A stretch of DNA of 64,000 bases from Kiritimatiellales bacterium (GCA_041656295.1 JBBADV010000004.1:117001-181000), one strand, 5' to 3'; positions 16,808 to 26,011 are shown, counted from the first letter of the stretch. The notes: generated from the letters alone by a model not told the origin. A program made the numbers and translations.

Positions 16808-17542
16808 ATGAGAAAGAAATGGATGAGTGTCGTTGGGATAATCGTATTGTGCAGCGGGATAATACATGCGGATCTTTATTTAACGTTAACAGGCGGGGCT
16901 GCAAATATTGCGAGCGCCGGCTCAGTGTGGGAATTCGATTTCACGATCGATGGTTCCGGTAATATCACTGTATCCGCCGGCACCGCTGATCAGTTTTTTA
17001 CAAGCGTAGCCGGCGGTGTCGCCGCTGTTGCCGAAACGATTGCGGACTCGGCGTTATTTAATACCTCGTTTTCATTGAAAATGACGAGCAACGGAGATTC
17101 TTTCGGAATTCATCCAACTGGAAGATTTGGAGTTAATACTTATTCAACATCCGCAGAAGCAGCGGGGGAACGTCTCCGTATCAGCCGCGACGAAACAATT
17201 ACGTTCGACTGGGATTTAACCGGTCTGCCTACTGGATATACATTCCAGATGGATGCTTTCACAACCGGTTATGCAAATTCCAACGGCAACTATTCAATTA
17301 ACGGCGTGACGAATACAAATCCCGGGTATGTTCGCAATGGCAGTGGTGATGTTGAACTTTCAACTCCGGTATTTACCGGCGGTTCAGATCCTGCGCCGAT
17401 TACAATTGGCGTAACTGGTGATGGTGATATCGGCATCGGTCCGGTCCGGTTTGTGATCACTCCGGTTCCGGAACCGGCGACTGCCGGGCTGGTTTCAATT
17501 TCGGCGGCAGCGCTGCTGCTGTTCCGCCGGTTTAGAACATAA
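16808..17542 (+). CDS. PEP-CTERM surface protein, paralogue A3
   Basis: A 244-residue protein starting at ATG 16808, where an AAAGGAG ribosome site and the same signal peptide as A1 and A2 (MRKKWMSVVG) support the start; a longer frame from 16772 would run through the leader hairpin. The C-terminus carries VPEPATAGLV, a hydrophobic segment and FRRFRT, a complete PEP-CTERM signal. The N-terminal two thirds match A1 almost base for base, the last third matches A2 more closely, which suggests gene conversion among the copies. A strong terminator follows. Confidence 0.85.
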   Translation: MRKKWMSVVGIIVLCSGIIHADLYLTLTGGAANIASAGSVWEFDFTIDGSGNITVSAGTADQFFTSVAGGVAAVAETIADSALFNTSFSLKMTSNGDSFGIHPTGRFGVNTYSTSAEAAGERLRISRDETITFDWDLTGLPTGYTFQMDAFTTGYANSNGNYSINGVTNTNPGYVRNGSGDVELSTPVFTGGSDPAPITIGVTGDGDIGIGPVRFVITPVPEPATAGLVSISAAALLLFRRFRT

Positions 17543-17565
17543 CGGCACTGTACACGAGAGTTATG

Positions 17566-17600
17566 CCGGACACAGCAGTGCTGTGTCCGGTTTTGTTTTT
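17566..17600 (+). terminator. Rho-independent terminator after paralogue A3
   Basis: An 11-bp perfect stem (CCGGACACAGC with GCTGTGTCCGG, loop AGT) at 17566-17590 followed by TTTTGTTTTT. It isolates the PEP-CTERM gene from the regulator gene downstream. Confidence 0.92.
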
Positions 17601-17629
17601 CGGTGCGTGTCCGGTTTATCAATTTGACT

Positions 17630-17661
17630 GTTTCAGTTCACTTGCATACTTTTTCTGAAAC
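17630..17661 (+). promoter_or_regulatory. Inverted repeat upstream of the GntR/LacI-type regulator
   Basis: GTTTCAG and CTGAAAC, a perfect 7-bp inverted repeat with an 18-base spacer, ends 17 bases before the start codon. It differs from the 22-bp dyads, so if it is an operator it may bind another regulator; it could also fold in the mRNA leader. Confidence 0.4.
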
Positions 17662-17678
17662 TAAGCAGAAGGAAGTAT

Positions 17679-18773
17679 ATGTCTGAGCAGCGGCTGCCGT
17701 ATGGAAAAATTTACGATTATGTGCTGGAGAAAATCCGCACCGGAAAAATCGGCGACAAACTTCCGTCGGTTCGCGAACTGCGCCGGCAGTTCGGATTTTC
17801 AATCGTCACGATCAATAAGGCGTATCAGCACGTCATTTCTCAGGGGTTGGTTGAGGTCCGTTCCGGTCAGGGCTGTTTCATTAAGGCGCATGAGGGCGAA
17901 GTATTGACGGAACATAAAAACGCCGGCTTTGACCGTTCTGTGGTGATGGCCTATAAAGATTATTTTTCGGCAACCACCTGGCAGGTGGTGCATGAAATTG
18001 AGCGCTTGTGCCGGATTAAAAAATTTAATCTGCTCAATTATAAAGTGAACTCCGCCGATTCGCTGGAGTCGCTGGTGAAGTTTATTAAAAAACAGCAGGG
18101 CGTCGCCGGAATTCTGCTGAAAGGAATGGAAGACCTTTTTTATGGCCATCTCGATATGCTGAACACGCTGAATCTGCCGGTGGTTCTGCTGGACAGCGGT
18201 GTGGAAAATCTTTCCGAGTTCCCGAATACGCGGTCGATTACGCCGGATTTTGAACAGAGCGGTTTTCTGATGGCGAAAACGCTGCTGGATCATGGCTGTC
18301 AAAAACTGGCGTATGTTCAAACGGATACACATCAGTTTTTCAGCATTCACGGCTTGCAGAAATCCGGCATTAAACGCGCGCTGCGCGAGGCCGGACTTTC
18401 CAGCCGGTCGCTGCTGTCATTCATGGATTCGGCGGCGGACCGGAATCTCGGCGCGCACGAATCGGGCTACCGGTTGATTAAACAGAACGCCGCGAAAATC
18501 AAAAAAACAGACGGATTGATTTTCAGCAATTCGGCATCGGCATTTGCAGCGTTACGCGCATTAGCGGAAGCCGGCATTGCGGTGCCGGACGATGTCGCGG
18601 TGATTGGCGAGGGCGCCTACGAATATACGCAATACACCAATCCGCCGCTTTCCACCACCGGTTTCCGGTATTCCGAACTGGCGGATAAAGGGCTGGACGC
18701 ACTGTTTAATTCCAAAACGCCGCAGCTTCAACTGCTGAAGCCGTATGTCACCGTTGCCGGAAGTATCCGCTGA
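17679..18773 (+). CDS. GntR-HTH / LacI-type sugar-binding transcriptional regulator
   Basis: A 364-residue regulator with a GAAGG ribosome site. Residues about 1-70 are a GntR winged helix (GDKLPSVRELRRQFGFSIVT, then GLVEVRSGQGCFI). Residues about 85-364 resemble a LacI/periplasmic-binding-protein-like effector domain (AGILLKGMEDLFYGH, AYVQTDTHQFFSIHG, DGLIFSNSASAFAALRALAEAG). The same domain arrangement as AraR suggests a sugar or oligosaccharide effector. It lies between the third and fourth copy of a 22-bp CG-centred dyad and is the natural candidate to bind them; that link is inference. Confidence 0.85.
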   Translation: MSEQRLPYGKIYDYVLEKIRTGKIGDKLPSVRELRRQFGFSIVTINKAYQHVISQGLVEVRSGQGCFIKAHEGEVLTEHKNAGFDRSVVMAYKDYFSATTWQVVHEIERLCRIKKFNLLNYKVNSADSLESLVKFIKKQQGVAGILLKGMEDLFYGHLDMLNTLNLPVVLLDSGVENLSEFPNTRSITPDFEQSGFLMAKTLLDHGCQKLAYVQTDTHQFFSIHGLQKSGIKRALREAGLSSRSLLSFMDSAADRNLGAHESGYRLIKQNAAKIKKTDGLIFSNSASAFAALRALAEAGIAVPDDVAVIGEGAYEYTQYTNPPLSTTGFRYSELADKGLDALFNSKTPQLQLLKPYVTVAGSIR

Positions 18774-18824
18774 ACCGGGATCATATTTTCGTCAGATACA
18801 GGTTGACTTCGGCTCAATAATTGG

Positions 18825-18846
18825 TGTAATAGGTCGCCATAATACA
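18825..18846 (+). promoter_or_regulatory. Operator copy 4, upstream of the cytoplasmic sulfatase
   Basis: The most symmetrical of the four dyads. Pattern TGTA-n-TA-n-G-n-CG-n-C-n-TA-n-TACA, with 16 of 22 bases obeying two-fold symmetry. It begins 35 bp before the sulfatase start. A TTGACT box at 18803-18808 lies 16 bases before TGTAAT, so the dyad would cover the -10. Transcription would then start only about 20 bases before the ATG; no ribosome site is visible, so the mRNA leader may be very short. Confidence 0.65.
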
Positions 18847-18859
18847 TATTAAATTTACT

Positions 18860-20206
18860 ATGAAACAACGTAAAAATATCCTTTTGATTGTCGCACATGA
18901 TCTCGGACAGCACATCGGCCCGTACGGCGTAAAAACTGTAAATACACCAAACCTTGAGCGGATGGCAGCCCGGGGAACGCTGTTTGAAAAAAACTTCTGT
19001 ACGTCGCCGGGATGTTCGCCGTCACGCGCCGCGATTTTTACCGGACGCTATCCGCATTGCAACGGTGTAATGGGATTAACACACGCCGATTTTTTATGGC
19101 GGCTGAATGCCAATGAAAAACATCTCGCGCAGGTGTTCAAAGAAAACGGTTACGATACCTGCCTGCTCGGCAACTGGCACGAGAACAACCGAATTAATAA
19201 TGTCGGCTATCAGACAACGGTCGTGCGTGACGGCAATCAATTTGAATTGAGTTCTGATGTAAATCAAAACGCAACACATCCAAGTGCACCGGATCTGGCG
19301 GCGCGCGCAGATTTTTATTTCGGCCGGATTCAAAATTCTGACACACCGTTTTTTATGTATGCCGGAATTTTTGAACCGCACCGTCCGTTTGATTTTGCCG
19401 GTTGTGTGCCGGACACCGAGAAAGGATGCTGGATTCCGCCGTATATTCCGCAGGAAACGCCGGAGCAGCGCACGGCGGCGGAAAAAGAATTCGGCGCGGT
19501 ACAGGGTTGCATTAAACAGATGGATGAAGCCGTTGGAAAACTGCTCGACAGCCTGGAGGCGCACGGACTCAAAGAAAATACCGTGGTGCTGTTCACCTCC
19601 GATCACGGCCTCGCCATGCCGCGCGCGAAATGTACGCTGTACGACGCCGGAATTGAAACGCCGTTGATTTTATGGGGCGGCGGTGTGCCGGAAAATATCC
19701 GGTATTCAAATCTGATCTCGAATGTTGATTATTTTCCGTCACTTCTTGAATGGGCAAACCTTCCGGTTCCGGCAAATGTGCAGGGCAGAAGTTTTATGCC
19801 GCAACTTACCGGCAGGGCGCATCAGCCGCGAGAAGAAATCTTCGCCGAAAAAACATATCACCGCGATTACGATCCGATCCGCTGCATTCGCACAGAACGT
19901 TATAAATACATTATTAATTTTGAATTGAATGTTGCATACGACGCACCGTCAGATGTTCAGCAGGGTGAGATTTACCGGACCGCGGTTGAAAAATATATGG
20001 AGCTGCGTCCGCGATATGAACTGTATGATTTGAGTGCAGATCCGTGGGAACAGAATAACCTCAGCGGAATGCCGGAACAGACGGACGTTGAAAAACAGTT
20101 GAAAGAAAAATTGATCAGCTGGATGAAAGAAACCGGCGATCCGCTGCTGAACGGGCCGGTGCGGTCCTTTTATAACCGGGAACTGCTAATGGAACTTTGC
20201 AGATGA
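18860..20206 (+). CDS. Cytoplasmic type I sulfatase
   Basis: A 448-residue sulfatase. Unlike the other four here it has no signal peptide: the first metal strand (NILLIVAHDLG) begins at residue 6. Catalytic motif CSPSR, with formylglycine Cys52; GNWHENN; and VLFTSDHGLAMPRAK. The AHDLG and SDHGLAMPRAK style resembles N-sulfoglucosamine sulfohydrolase-like (SGSH) S1 sulfatases. It would act on sulfated sugars after import. The stop overlaps the GH110 start by 4 bp, so the two are translationally coupled and probably act on the same imported fragment. Confidence 0.9.
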   Translation: MKQRKNILLIVAHDLGQHIGPYGVKTVNTPNLERMAARGTLFEKNFCTSPGCSPSRAAIFTGRYPHCNGVMGLTHADFLWRLNANEKHLAQVFKENGYDTCLLGNWHENNRINNVGYQTTVVRDGNQFELSSDVNQNATHPSAPDLAARADFYFGRIQNSDTPFFMYAGIFEPHRPFDFAGCVPDTEKGCWIPPYIPQETPEQRTAAEKEFGAVQGCIKQMDEAVGKLLDSLEAHGLKENTVVLFTSDHGLAMPRAKCTLYDAGIETPLILWGGGVPENIRYSNLISNVDYFPSLLEWANLPVPANVQGRSFMPQLTGRAHQPREEIFAEKTYHRDYDPIRCIRTERYKYIINFELNVAYDAPSDVQQGEIYRTAVEKYMELRPRYELYDLSADPWEQNNLSGMPEQTDVEKQLKEKLISWMKETGDPLLNGPVRSFYNRELLMELCR

Positions 20207-21924
20207 CCCGGTTTGAAATTAAAAATACTGCGGATGCCGTGCCGGAAATTTTTGCTGCCTTGATGCATGGCGGCGATAATCTGGAAGTTTATTTTTCCGG
20301 CAGAGAATTCCATTTTTATCCGGATTTTGCATTTGAACGCTATTATTATATTTCAAATAATCGGCATGGTTTAAAACGCGTCGCATTTCCGGTCACCGGC
20401 AAGAAAAATATTATAATTAACGGCGGCGGTGCAAAGTTTATCTTTCACGGCGAAATCATTCCGTTTGTAATTGAACAATCGTCAGCAATTACGCTGAAGA
20501 ATTTCTCTGTCGACTGGCAGCGTCCGTTTTATTCGCAGGGAATAATTTCCGGCGTGGATGAAAACGGCATTGAGCTGAAAATTGACCGGGAACGGTACCC
20601 GTACCATATCGAAAATGAAACGATCATATTTGACGGCGAAGGCTGGTCGCATTCAATCAATGAAGGTGTTTTTGAAATGGATTCAAACACCGGCGGCCCG
20701 GCATATTTGAGCGGTGATTCGCTCGGCGGGTATATTCCGCCGGCGCAGTTTCGCGCGGTTCAGCTTGATGAACAGACGATTCGGCTGAATGCGCCGTTTC
20801 AGCGCCGCGCGAACGCCGGCAATGTTCTGCTGCTGCGTCATTATCCGCGCCTCTGTCCCGGAATTCATCTCCGGCAGAGCCGGAATATCTGTATCGAAAA
20901 TGTCGAATTGAATCATGCCGGCGGGATGGGATTAATTGCGCAGTTTTGCGAAAATATTCACTTGAAAAACAGTTCTGTCCGTCCGGCTGCCGGCAGCGGA
21001 CGCTTTTTTTCGGTAACGGTCGATGCAACGCATTTTGTGAACTGCCGCGGACTGATCAGAATTGAGGACTGTTTTTTTTCGAACCAGATGGATGATTTTA
21101 TCAATGTTCATGGAATTAACACGCGCATCAAAAAAATCATCGACCGGCGCACAGTGATTACCGAACTTGTGCACCATGAACAGCACGGCACAGACATCGG
21201 ATTTCCCGGCGACCGGATGAATATTTCCGATAACGTGACGCTGCTGGCGTATGCCTCGAATACAGTTCAAAACATTGAACGGATTAATTCGCGCTATTCA
21301 ATTATACGTTTTGAGAATGATCTGCCGCCGGAATTAAAAGAATATCATGTGCTGGAAAATATGAGCTGGACGCCGGATGTGCGGATTGCGGGCTGTACCG
21401 GCAGAAATAACCGTGCGCGCGGCTGTTTGATTTCAACGCCGGGAAATGTTGTGATTGAAAACAACCGGATCGGATCGTCCGGCGCCGGAATTAAGATCAG
21501 CGGCGATGCAAATTACTGGTTCGAATCCGGCGCAGTGCGTGATGTGGTAATTCGTAATAATGAATTCGGCGACTGCTGCTACGGTCCGGCGGAATGGGGC
21601 AAAGCGGTGATTGATATTGATCCGGAAATTGCCGATCCGTGGAAAAATCCGGAATGTTTTCACCGGAATATCCGTATTGAAAATAATTCATTCTGCACTT
21701 TCGATACCGGAATTCTTTATGCCCGTTCCGTCGACGGCTTAACGTTTAACAATAATACGGTGACGCTCTCGCATTCATATCCGGCTGCCGGACGGCTCCC
21801 GGCGAATATTGTCCTGGATGCGTGCCGGAATATGAACGTTGATGCCGCCGGATTGAGCGTCGAGTGTAATCACACGCAGCCGGGCTCCGTCATATCAACC
21901 GGTTTTCAGCCATCGCTCGGATAA
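20203..21924 (+). CDS. GH110 alpha-1,3-galactosidase-like protein
   Basis: A 573-residue right-handed beta-helix protein. ATG 20203 overlaps the sulfatase stop (ATGA); a TTG at 20197 is an alternative. Conserved-looking GH110 stretches include FHFYPDFAFERYYYISNN, VAFPVTGKKNIIINGGGA, LKNFSVDWQRPFYSQG, CFFSNQMDDFINVHG, ARGCLISTPGNVVIENN and GAGIKISGDANYWFESGA. GH110 enzymes hydrolyse terminal alpha-1,3-linked galactose, for example in blood group B glycans or carrageenan fragments. No signal peptide, which fits a cytoplasmic role next to the cytoplasmic sulfatase. The Asp pair in MDDFIN is a plausible catalytic site; this assignment is from memory of the family. Confidence 0.82.
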   Translation: MTRFEIKNTADAVPEIFAALMHGGDNLEVYFSGREFHFYPDFAFERYYYISNNRHGLKRVAFPVTGKKNIIINGGGAKFIFHGEIIPFVIEQSSAITLKNFSVDWQRPFYSQGIISGVDENGIELKIDRERYPYHIENETIIFDGEGWSHSINEGVFEMDSNTGGPAYLSGDSLGGYIPPAQFRAVQLDEQTIRLNAPFQRRANAGNVLLLRHYPRLCPGIHLRQSRNICIENVELNHAGGMGLIAQFCENIHLKNSSVRPAAGSGRFFSVTVDATHFVNCRGLIRIEDCFFSNQMDDFINVHGINTRIKKIIDRRTVITELVHHEQHGTDIGFPGDRMNISDNVTLLAYASNTVQNIERINSRYSIIRFENDLPPELKEYHVLENMSWTPDVRIAGCTGRNNRARGCLISTPGNVVIENNRIGSSGAGIKISGDANYWFESGAVRDVVIRNNEFGDCCYGPAEWGKAVIDIDPEIADPWKNPECFHRNIRIENNSFCTFDTGILYARSVDGLTFNNNTVTLSHSYPAAGRLPANIVLDACRNMNVDAAGLSVECNHTQPGSVISTGFQPSLG

Positions 21925-21972
21925 AAGGAAAAAATGATGAAGATGAGACCGGCAGTTAAAAAGGAGAAAATG

Positions 21973-23433
21973 ATGCAATGGATTCTTATCCTGGGTCTGT
22001 TTTTCAATGCGAATGCAAAGAGTGTTGAACAGGTTGGGAATATACTGCTGAATTCGTCTGCTCAAACAGTAAATATGCCGTTATTCAATTGTTCACTGAA
22101 CGGCGGAGGACGATACGGACTGGCTATTGACTGGGATGTGAAGTCTGCCGGAACAAATGCTTCGCTGACCGTGCGGCTGGTGCCGAACCGGGTAAGCCAA
22201 AATCACTGGACCAGAGTTTATAAACTGGATACGACCGGCGGGGCGAACCGGGTTGAAACCACATTTCTGCTGCCGGACGGAGAAATATATAAAGTTCGCG
22301 TACTCGCAGGAGGTGAATTAAACGCCGGCATTAAAAAAGCGGTTCTTTGTGAGCTTCCGCGACTGACCACAGACGAGCTGTATGGAACCAACCGGTTGGA
22401 AACGGTTGCCGATCCTTTATTTGAGCCGATTGCCATGTGCCATCACATTGACCGGCTTAATGCTCCTGCCGGTCGTCCCGCCGGCTGGGGTGCATTTACG
22501 GACAGTGAAGCAGATGAAGCACTGGATATTCTTGAGAGCAGTCCGACGCAGTGGGTGCGTATTACCATGGGCTGGGGCGAAATTGAACCGCAGAAGGGAA
22601 GTTATAATCAGCAGTATTTGGCGCGGCTTGAAAAAATTATGGACCGGCTGGATGCTGCCGGAATCCGGTATTATATACAAATTGGCGGTACCGCCGGATG
22701 GGCATCTTCCTCCACCGAAGCCCCGTTCTGGAATTATCCTCCGAAAGACCTGGTTGATTGGGAGAATATTGTGCGCTTTCTCGGAGAGCGTTACGGAAAC
22801 CGCACCTGCTATTGGGAGATTTTAAATGAGCCGGACTGGCACTTCTGGAACGGGACCGTGGATGAATACGCCGAATCGCTGCGGCGGGCGACGGTAATTT
22901 TAAAAGAAATCAATCCGGAAATACAGATCCTTCATGGCGGGCTCTCCTCTGACGGTGTACTTGCCGGCCCGGGAATTGAACAGCAGTGGCTGCAGAAGAT
23001 GTTTGATCGCGGCGCCGGAGAATATATCGATATTTTCAGCCAGCACATGTACACAGAAACGGTGGAAGACGCCATCTATCGAGTCAACCGGTTTTATAAT
23101 GTCATGAAGAAAAACGGACACGGGCATAAACCTCTGTGGCTTACAGAAATAGGAATGAGCACTTTTTTAAAAAACGGCAGAGGCTATTCCGAGGATGCCC
23201 AGAAAAAATATCTGATCGATTTGTATTCTGTTCTGGTGCGGCACCCGAAAGTTGAGAAAATTTTCTGGTATAATCTGAGAAATAAGGGAACTGCACCGGA
23301 TGATAAAGAGAGCAACTTCGGGATATTTCTAAACGATCTTTCTCCGCGCCCGGCCGGCAATGCATATCTTCAGCTTGAAAAGCCGGAGTTTCGGAAAATC
23401 AATCGCAGATTTTTAAGTATAGACGGGCTTTAA
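21973..23433 (+). CDS. Exported clan GH-A glycoside hydrolase (GH39/GH5-like)
   Basis: A 486-residue protein. I start at 21973 because AAGGAG (21961-21966) is correctly spaced and a signal peptide follows (MQWILILGLFFNANA); an in-frame ATG at 21934 would add a charged extension. Residues about 20-130 form a beta-sandwich; the rest is a TIM barrel. The acid/base Glu lies in WEILNEPDWHFW (near residue 287) and the nucleophile Glu in LWLTEIGMS (near 392). The NEPD sequence suggests GH39-like enzymes or a related unclassified clan-A family. Substrate unknown. Located between GH110 and a sugar symporter. Confidence 0.78.
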   Translation: MQWILILGLFFNANAKSVEQVGNILLNSSAQTVNMPLFNCSLNGGGRYGLAIDWDVKSAGTNASLTVRLVPNRVSQNHWTRVYKLDTTGGANRVETTFLLPDGEIYKVRVLAGGELNAGIKKAVLCELPRLTTDELYGTNRLETVADPLFEPIAMCHHIDRLNAPAGRPAGWGAFTDSEADEALDILESSPTQWVRITMGWGEIEPQKGSYNQQYLARLEKIMDRLDAAGIRYYIQIGGTAGWASSSTEAPFWNYPPKDLVDWENIVRFLGERYGNRTCYWEILNEPDWHFWNGTVDEYAESLRRATVILKEINPEIQILHGGLSSDGVLAGPGIEQQWLQKMFDRGAGEYIDIFSQHMYTETVEDAIYRVNRFYNVMKKNGHGHKPLWLTEIGMSTFLKNGRGYSEDAQKKYLIDLYSVLVRHPKVEKIFWYNLRNKGTAPDDKESNFGIFLNDLSPRPAGNAYLQLEKPEFRKINRRFLSIDGL

Positions 23434-23479
23434 AAACGCGGAATTGACCCTGACAGAAAATTTGGGAATGAGGTGAAAA

Positions 23480-24886
23480 ATGAATAAGACTGGATCGGGA
23501 GATAAAGTTTCTTTCTGGAGAAAAGTCGGGTACGGCTCCGGTATGCTTTCGTATAATATTCAGGCGAATACACTGTCACAGATGGCCAATCCTGTGTTCA
23601 ACGACTGTCTCGGCGTTGACCCGCGCTGGATCGGAACAATTCTCGGCGTTTCACGAATATGGGATGCGGTGACCGATCCGATCATGGGGAATATTTCCGA
23701 TAATACCCGGTCGCGCTGGGGGCGCCGGGTCCCGTGGATTACACTGTCAGCGCTCCTCTGCGGCATTTCATTCGCCGCAATCTGGTTGTTCCCCCGTGGA
23801 ATGTCTGAAAGTTTTTATATTTTCTGGCTCCTGCTTTCATCGCTTATATTTTATGTCGGATTCACCGTTTTTTCTGTTCCGTATATTGCATTGGGAATGG
23901 AACTTTCGCCGGATTATCATGAACGTACCAGCGTGGTTGCATACCGTTCCGTGATGGCACAATTCGGCGGGTTTGTTGTTTCCAGTCTGTTCTGGGCAAC
24001 GAGTCTGACGCGCTGGGCGGATCGCGCGGAAGGAATGCAGTATGTCGGCATCGCGGTCGGCATATTGGTTTTTCTAATCACATTAATTCCGGCACTCACA
24101 TCCCGCGAACATCCTTCCTTGATAGCGGTGGGGAAAAAACAGAATAAAACATCAATTGCACTCAGTGTAAAAGAAACGATGCGGCACGTTCCGTTTCTTC
24201 TGCTGATCGGCGTGACAGTATTTATGCTGATGGGACTGACGATGGTCAATCATCTCGGTTATTATGTCGGCGTATACCATGTTTTCGGCGGCAACAAAGG
24301 CATTGAATCCGGGCGTGCACTCGCCTTTATGGGCTATGGATATCAGATCGGAACCATTGCCGCAATTCCGGTGCTGACTTGGATCTCCAAGCGGATTGGT
24401 AAGCGTGCCACCATGCTCGGCGCAATGATTTTGGCGTTCTTCGGCACGCTGTCAAAATGGTTCTGCTTTTCGCCGGCGAATCCGCATTTAATTTTCATTC
24501 CGTCGCTCGTTATGGCCGCCGGCATGGCCGGTGTGTGGACGCTGATTAACGCGATGCTTCCTGATGTGGTTGATCTGGATGAACTGAAAACCGGAACGCG
24601 CCGCGAAGGTATGTTCAGTGCAATCTACAGCTGGACATTTAAAATGGGCGTTGCGCTCGCGCTGGTTCTGTCCGGCTTTATTTTAAAATGGTCAGGCTTC
24701 AACGCTGCGCTCGGCGCACAGCAGACACCGGCGGCAATTTTAACCATGCGGATTCTGTTTACTGCCGTTCCGGCGCTTGTCATCGTCGTTGGATTCATTC
24801 TGATGCGTCTCTATCCGTTGACTGAAAAGCGCGCTTACGAAATCCGGAAAGGACTTGAAGCCCGCCGGAATACAGCCGGCGTATAA
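23480..24886 (+). CDS. GPH-family sugar:cation symporter
   Basis: A 468-residue integral membrane protein with about 12 hydrophobic segments. The signature DAVTDPIMGNISDNTRSRWGRR after the second helix is characteristic of the glycoside-pentoside-hexuronide family (MelB-like), which imports glycosides with Na+ or H+. LPDVVDLDELKTGTRREGMFSAIYSW in the C-terminal half is a second family hallmark. Ribosome site GAGG at 23470-23473. Its place after GH110 and the cytoplasmic sulfatase makes it the likely importer of their substrate. Confidence 0.92.
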   Translation: MNKTGSGDKVSFWRKVGYGSGMLSYNIQANTLSQMANPVFNDCLGVDPRWIGTILGVSRIWDAVTDPIMGNISDNTRSRWGRRVPWITLSALLCGISFAAIWLFPRGMSESFYIFWLLLSSLIFYVGFTVFSVPYIALGMELSPDYHERTSVVAYRSVMAQFGGFVVSSLFWATSLTRWADRAEGMQYVGIAVGILVFLITLIPALTSREHPSLIAVGKKQNKTSIALSVKETMRHVPFLLLIGVTVFMLMGLTMVNHLGYYVGVYHVFGGNKGIESGRALAFMGYGYQIGTIAAIPVLTWISKRIGKRATMLGAMILAFFGTLSKWFCFSPANPHLIFIPSLVMAAGMAGVWTLINAMLPDVVDLDELKTGTRREGMFSAIYSWTFKMGVALALVLSGFILKWSGFNAALGAQQTPAAILTMRILFTAVPALVIVVGFILMRLYPLTEKRAYEIRKGLEARRNTAGV

Positions 24887-24895
24887 TAATAAACA

Positions 24896-24930
24896 GTCGC
24901 CGCTGAAAAAGGCGGTTTTCAGGCGGCGAC
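24896..24930. terminator. Long hairpin after the GPH symporter
   Basis: Arms of about 14-15 bases (GTCGCCG-CTGAAAA and its complement, one bulged base) around a 6-base loop. It follows the symporter stop by 9 bases. There is no T-run, so termination would be inefficient; its left part overlaps the end of the transposase remnant on the other strand and it may derive from that element. Confidence 0.45.
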
Positions 24931-25073
24931 ATATTGCCGAACGCCTCCTCAAAACGCGCCCAGTCCACCGTCTGACTCAGGCGCACTAGCGCATGGTGCG
25001 GATCAACGATGCAAACCAGTTCCATACGGAACAGATTGCCCTGCGGGGTATGAGCAATTTTAGCAGCTTTCAT
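24922..25073 (-). pseudogene. IS5-type transposase N-terminal remnant
   Basis: About 50 codons on the minus strand starting at 25073 read GNLFRMELVCIVDPHHALVRL followed by SQTVDWARFEEAFG. This matches the N-terminal start of IS5/IS1182-type transposases, where a short leader is followed by HPLVRLA-x-x-IDW-x-RFEE-x-FG. Similarity ends after FG, and no DDE domain follows. It is a dead insertion fragment marking the boundary between the polysaccharide locus and the decayed zone. Confidence 0.65.
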
Positions 25074-25188
25074 GGGAGAATAATTGCAAGGTTTTTATCA
25101 CAAAGCCATAAAACCCTGGCAGAAACTTCCACTAAAAAAACAACATCACCCTTGAGAACATTGCATCAAGTCAATTTTTCAGCGTCGA

Positions 25189-26011
25189 CTATTTAGTAAA
25201 ATTTCCGATCAGCCCGGCTGTCATCAATGCTTTCAGTATTTCTGAATTGTCGCACCGGAATTCTTCTTTTAAATAATACAGTACTGCTGGGAGTACACCC
25301 AGGTCGGTGCAGTGATAATAATTCCGCCGGCGGCATTTTCTTCGGGTACCGCGTGTGCGTAGGCTGATAAAAACGCGGTACGGCGGTTGAAATGTCCGCT
25401 CAGTTTTGCTTTTCGGAAAAGGGCTGGGGCTTTGCGTGCGACATTTAATCCGCCGGGCAGAACATCGTCAAAATGGAGCCGTGTTCTATACTTTGGTTCA
25501 TCGCGGTGTAAACATTCGTGATGAACGGCATTAAATCCAGCTCGATTTCCAGCACATATTCCCAGAGAGCCTTTCCGCTTCGTTTTAAATAGGCACGGGT
25601 TTCATCAAATGTGATGAACGGATAAATATGTTTTTCCTGCGCGGCGTGTTGTTCATCAGTAATTTTTCCGTCGTCGACACTATAGGCAGTCCATTCACTT
25701 TCGACACCCGGCAGCCCGCACCGCTTCAAATTTCATTCCGTTCGGATGAAACGGCGGCACAACTTCCGGTTTTTAGATAATTTTTATTAAATGATCAGCA
25801 AAGGCTGCTTCAGCGTGGCGTCCGGCGGATGTCCGCGCCCGGTACTCGCCAGACTGCCGTAAAGGGTAATCCGGTAGCGTGCGGCGGACGGATGTTTTCC
25901 CAGAAATGTTGAGGCCGCAATGCGCGGTCCCATCGTGTGACTGCTGGACGGTCCGGTGCCGGTACGATAAAGCTCACACAACGATTCCATGCCGACCATG
26001 TATCGCATCAA
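25189..26011 (-). pseudogene. Broken L-serine dehydratase
   Basis: Minus-strand fragments in several frames together give an L-serine ammonia-lyase. In order: ESLCELYRTGTGPSSSHTMGPR and LYGSLASTGRGH (start of the beta domain, 25787-26011); VVPPFHPNGMKFEA with WTAYSVDDGKITDE (near 25650-25760); SIEHG (near 25460); GGLNVARKAP (near 25440); HAVPEENAAGGIIITAPT (near 25300-25360); and LKALMTAGLIGNFTK then stop. At least three frame changes and internal losses are needed to join them, and the end of the alpha domain with its iron-sulfur cysteines is missing. The gene is therefore inactive. It lies next to the IS5-type remnant. Confidence 0.85.
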
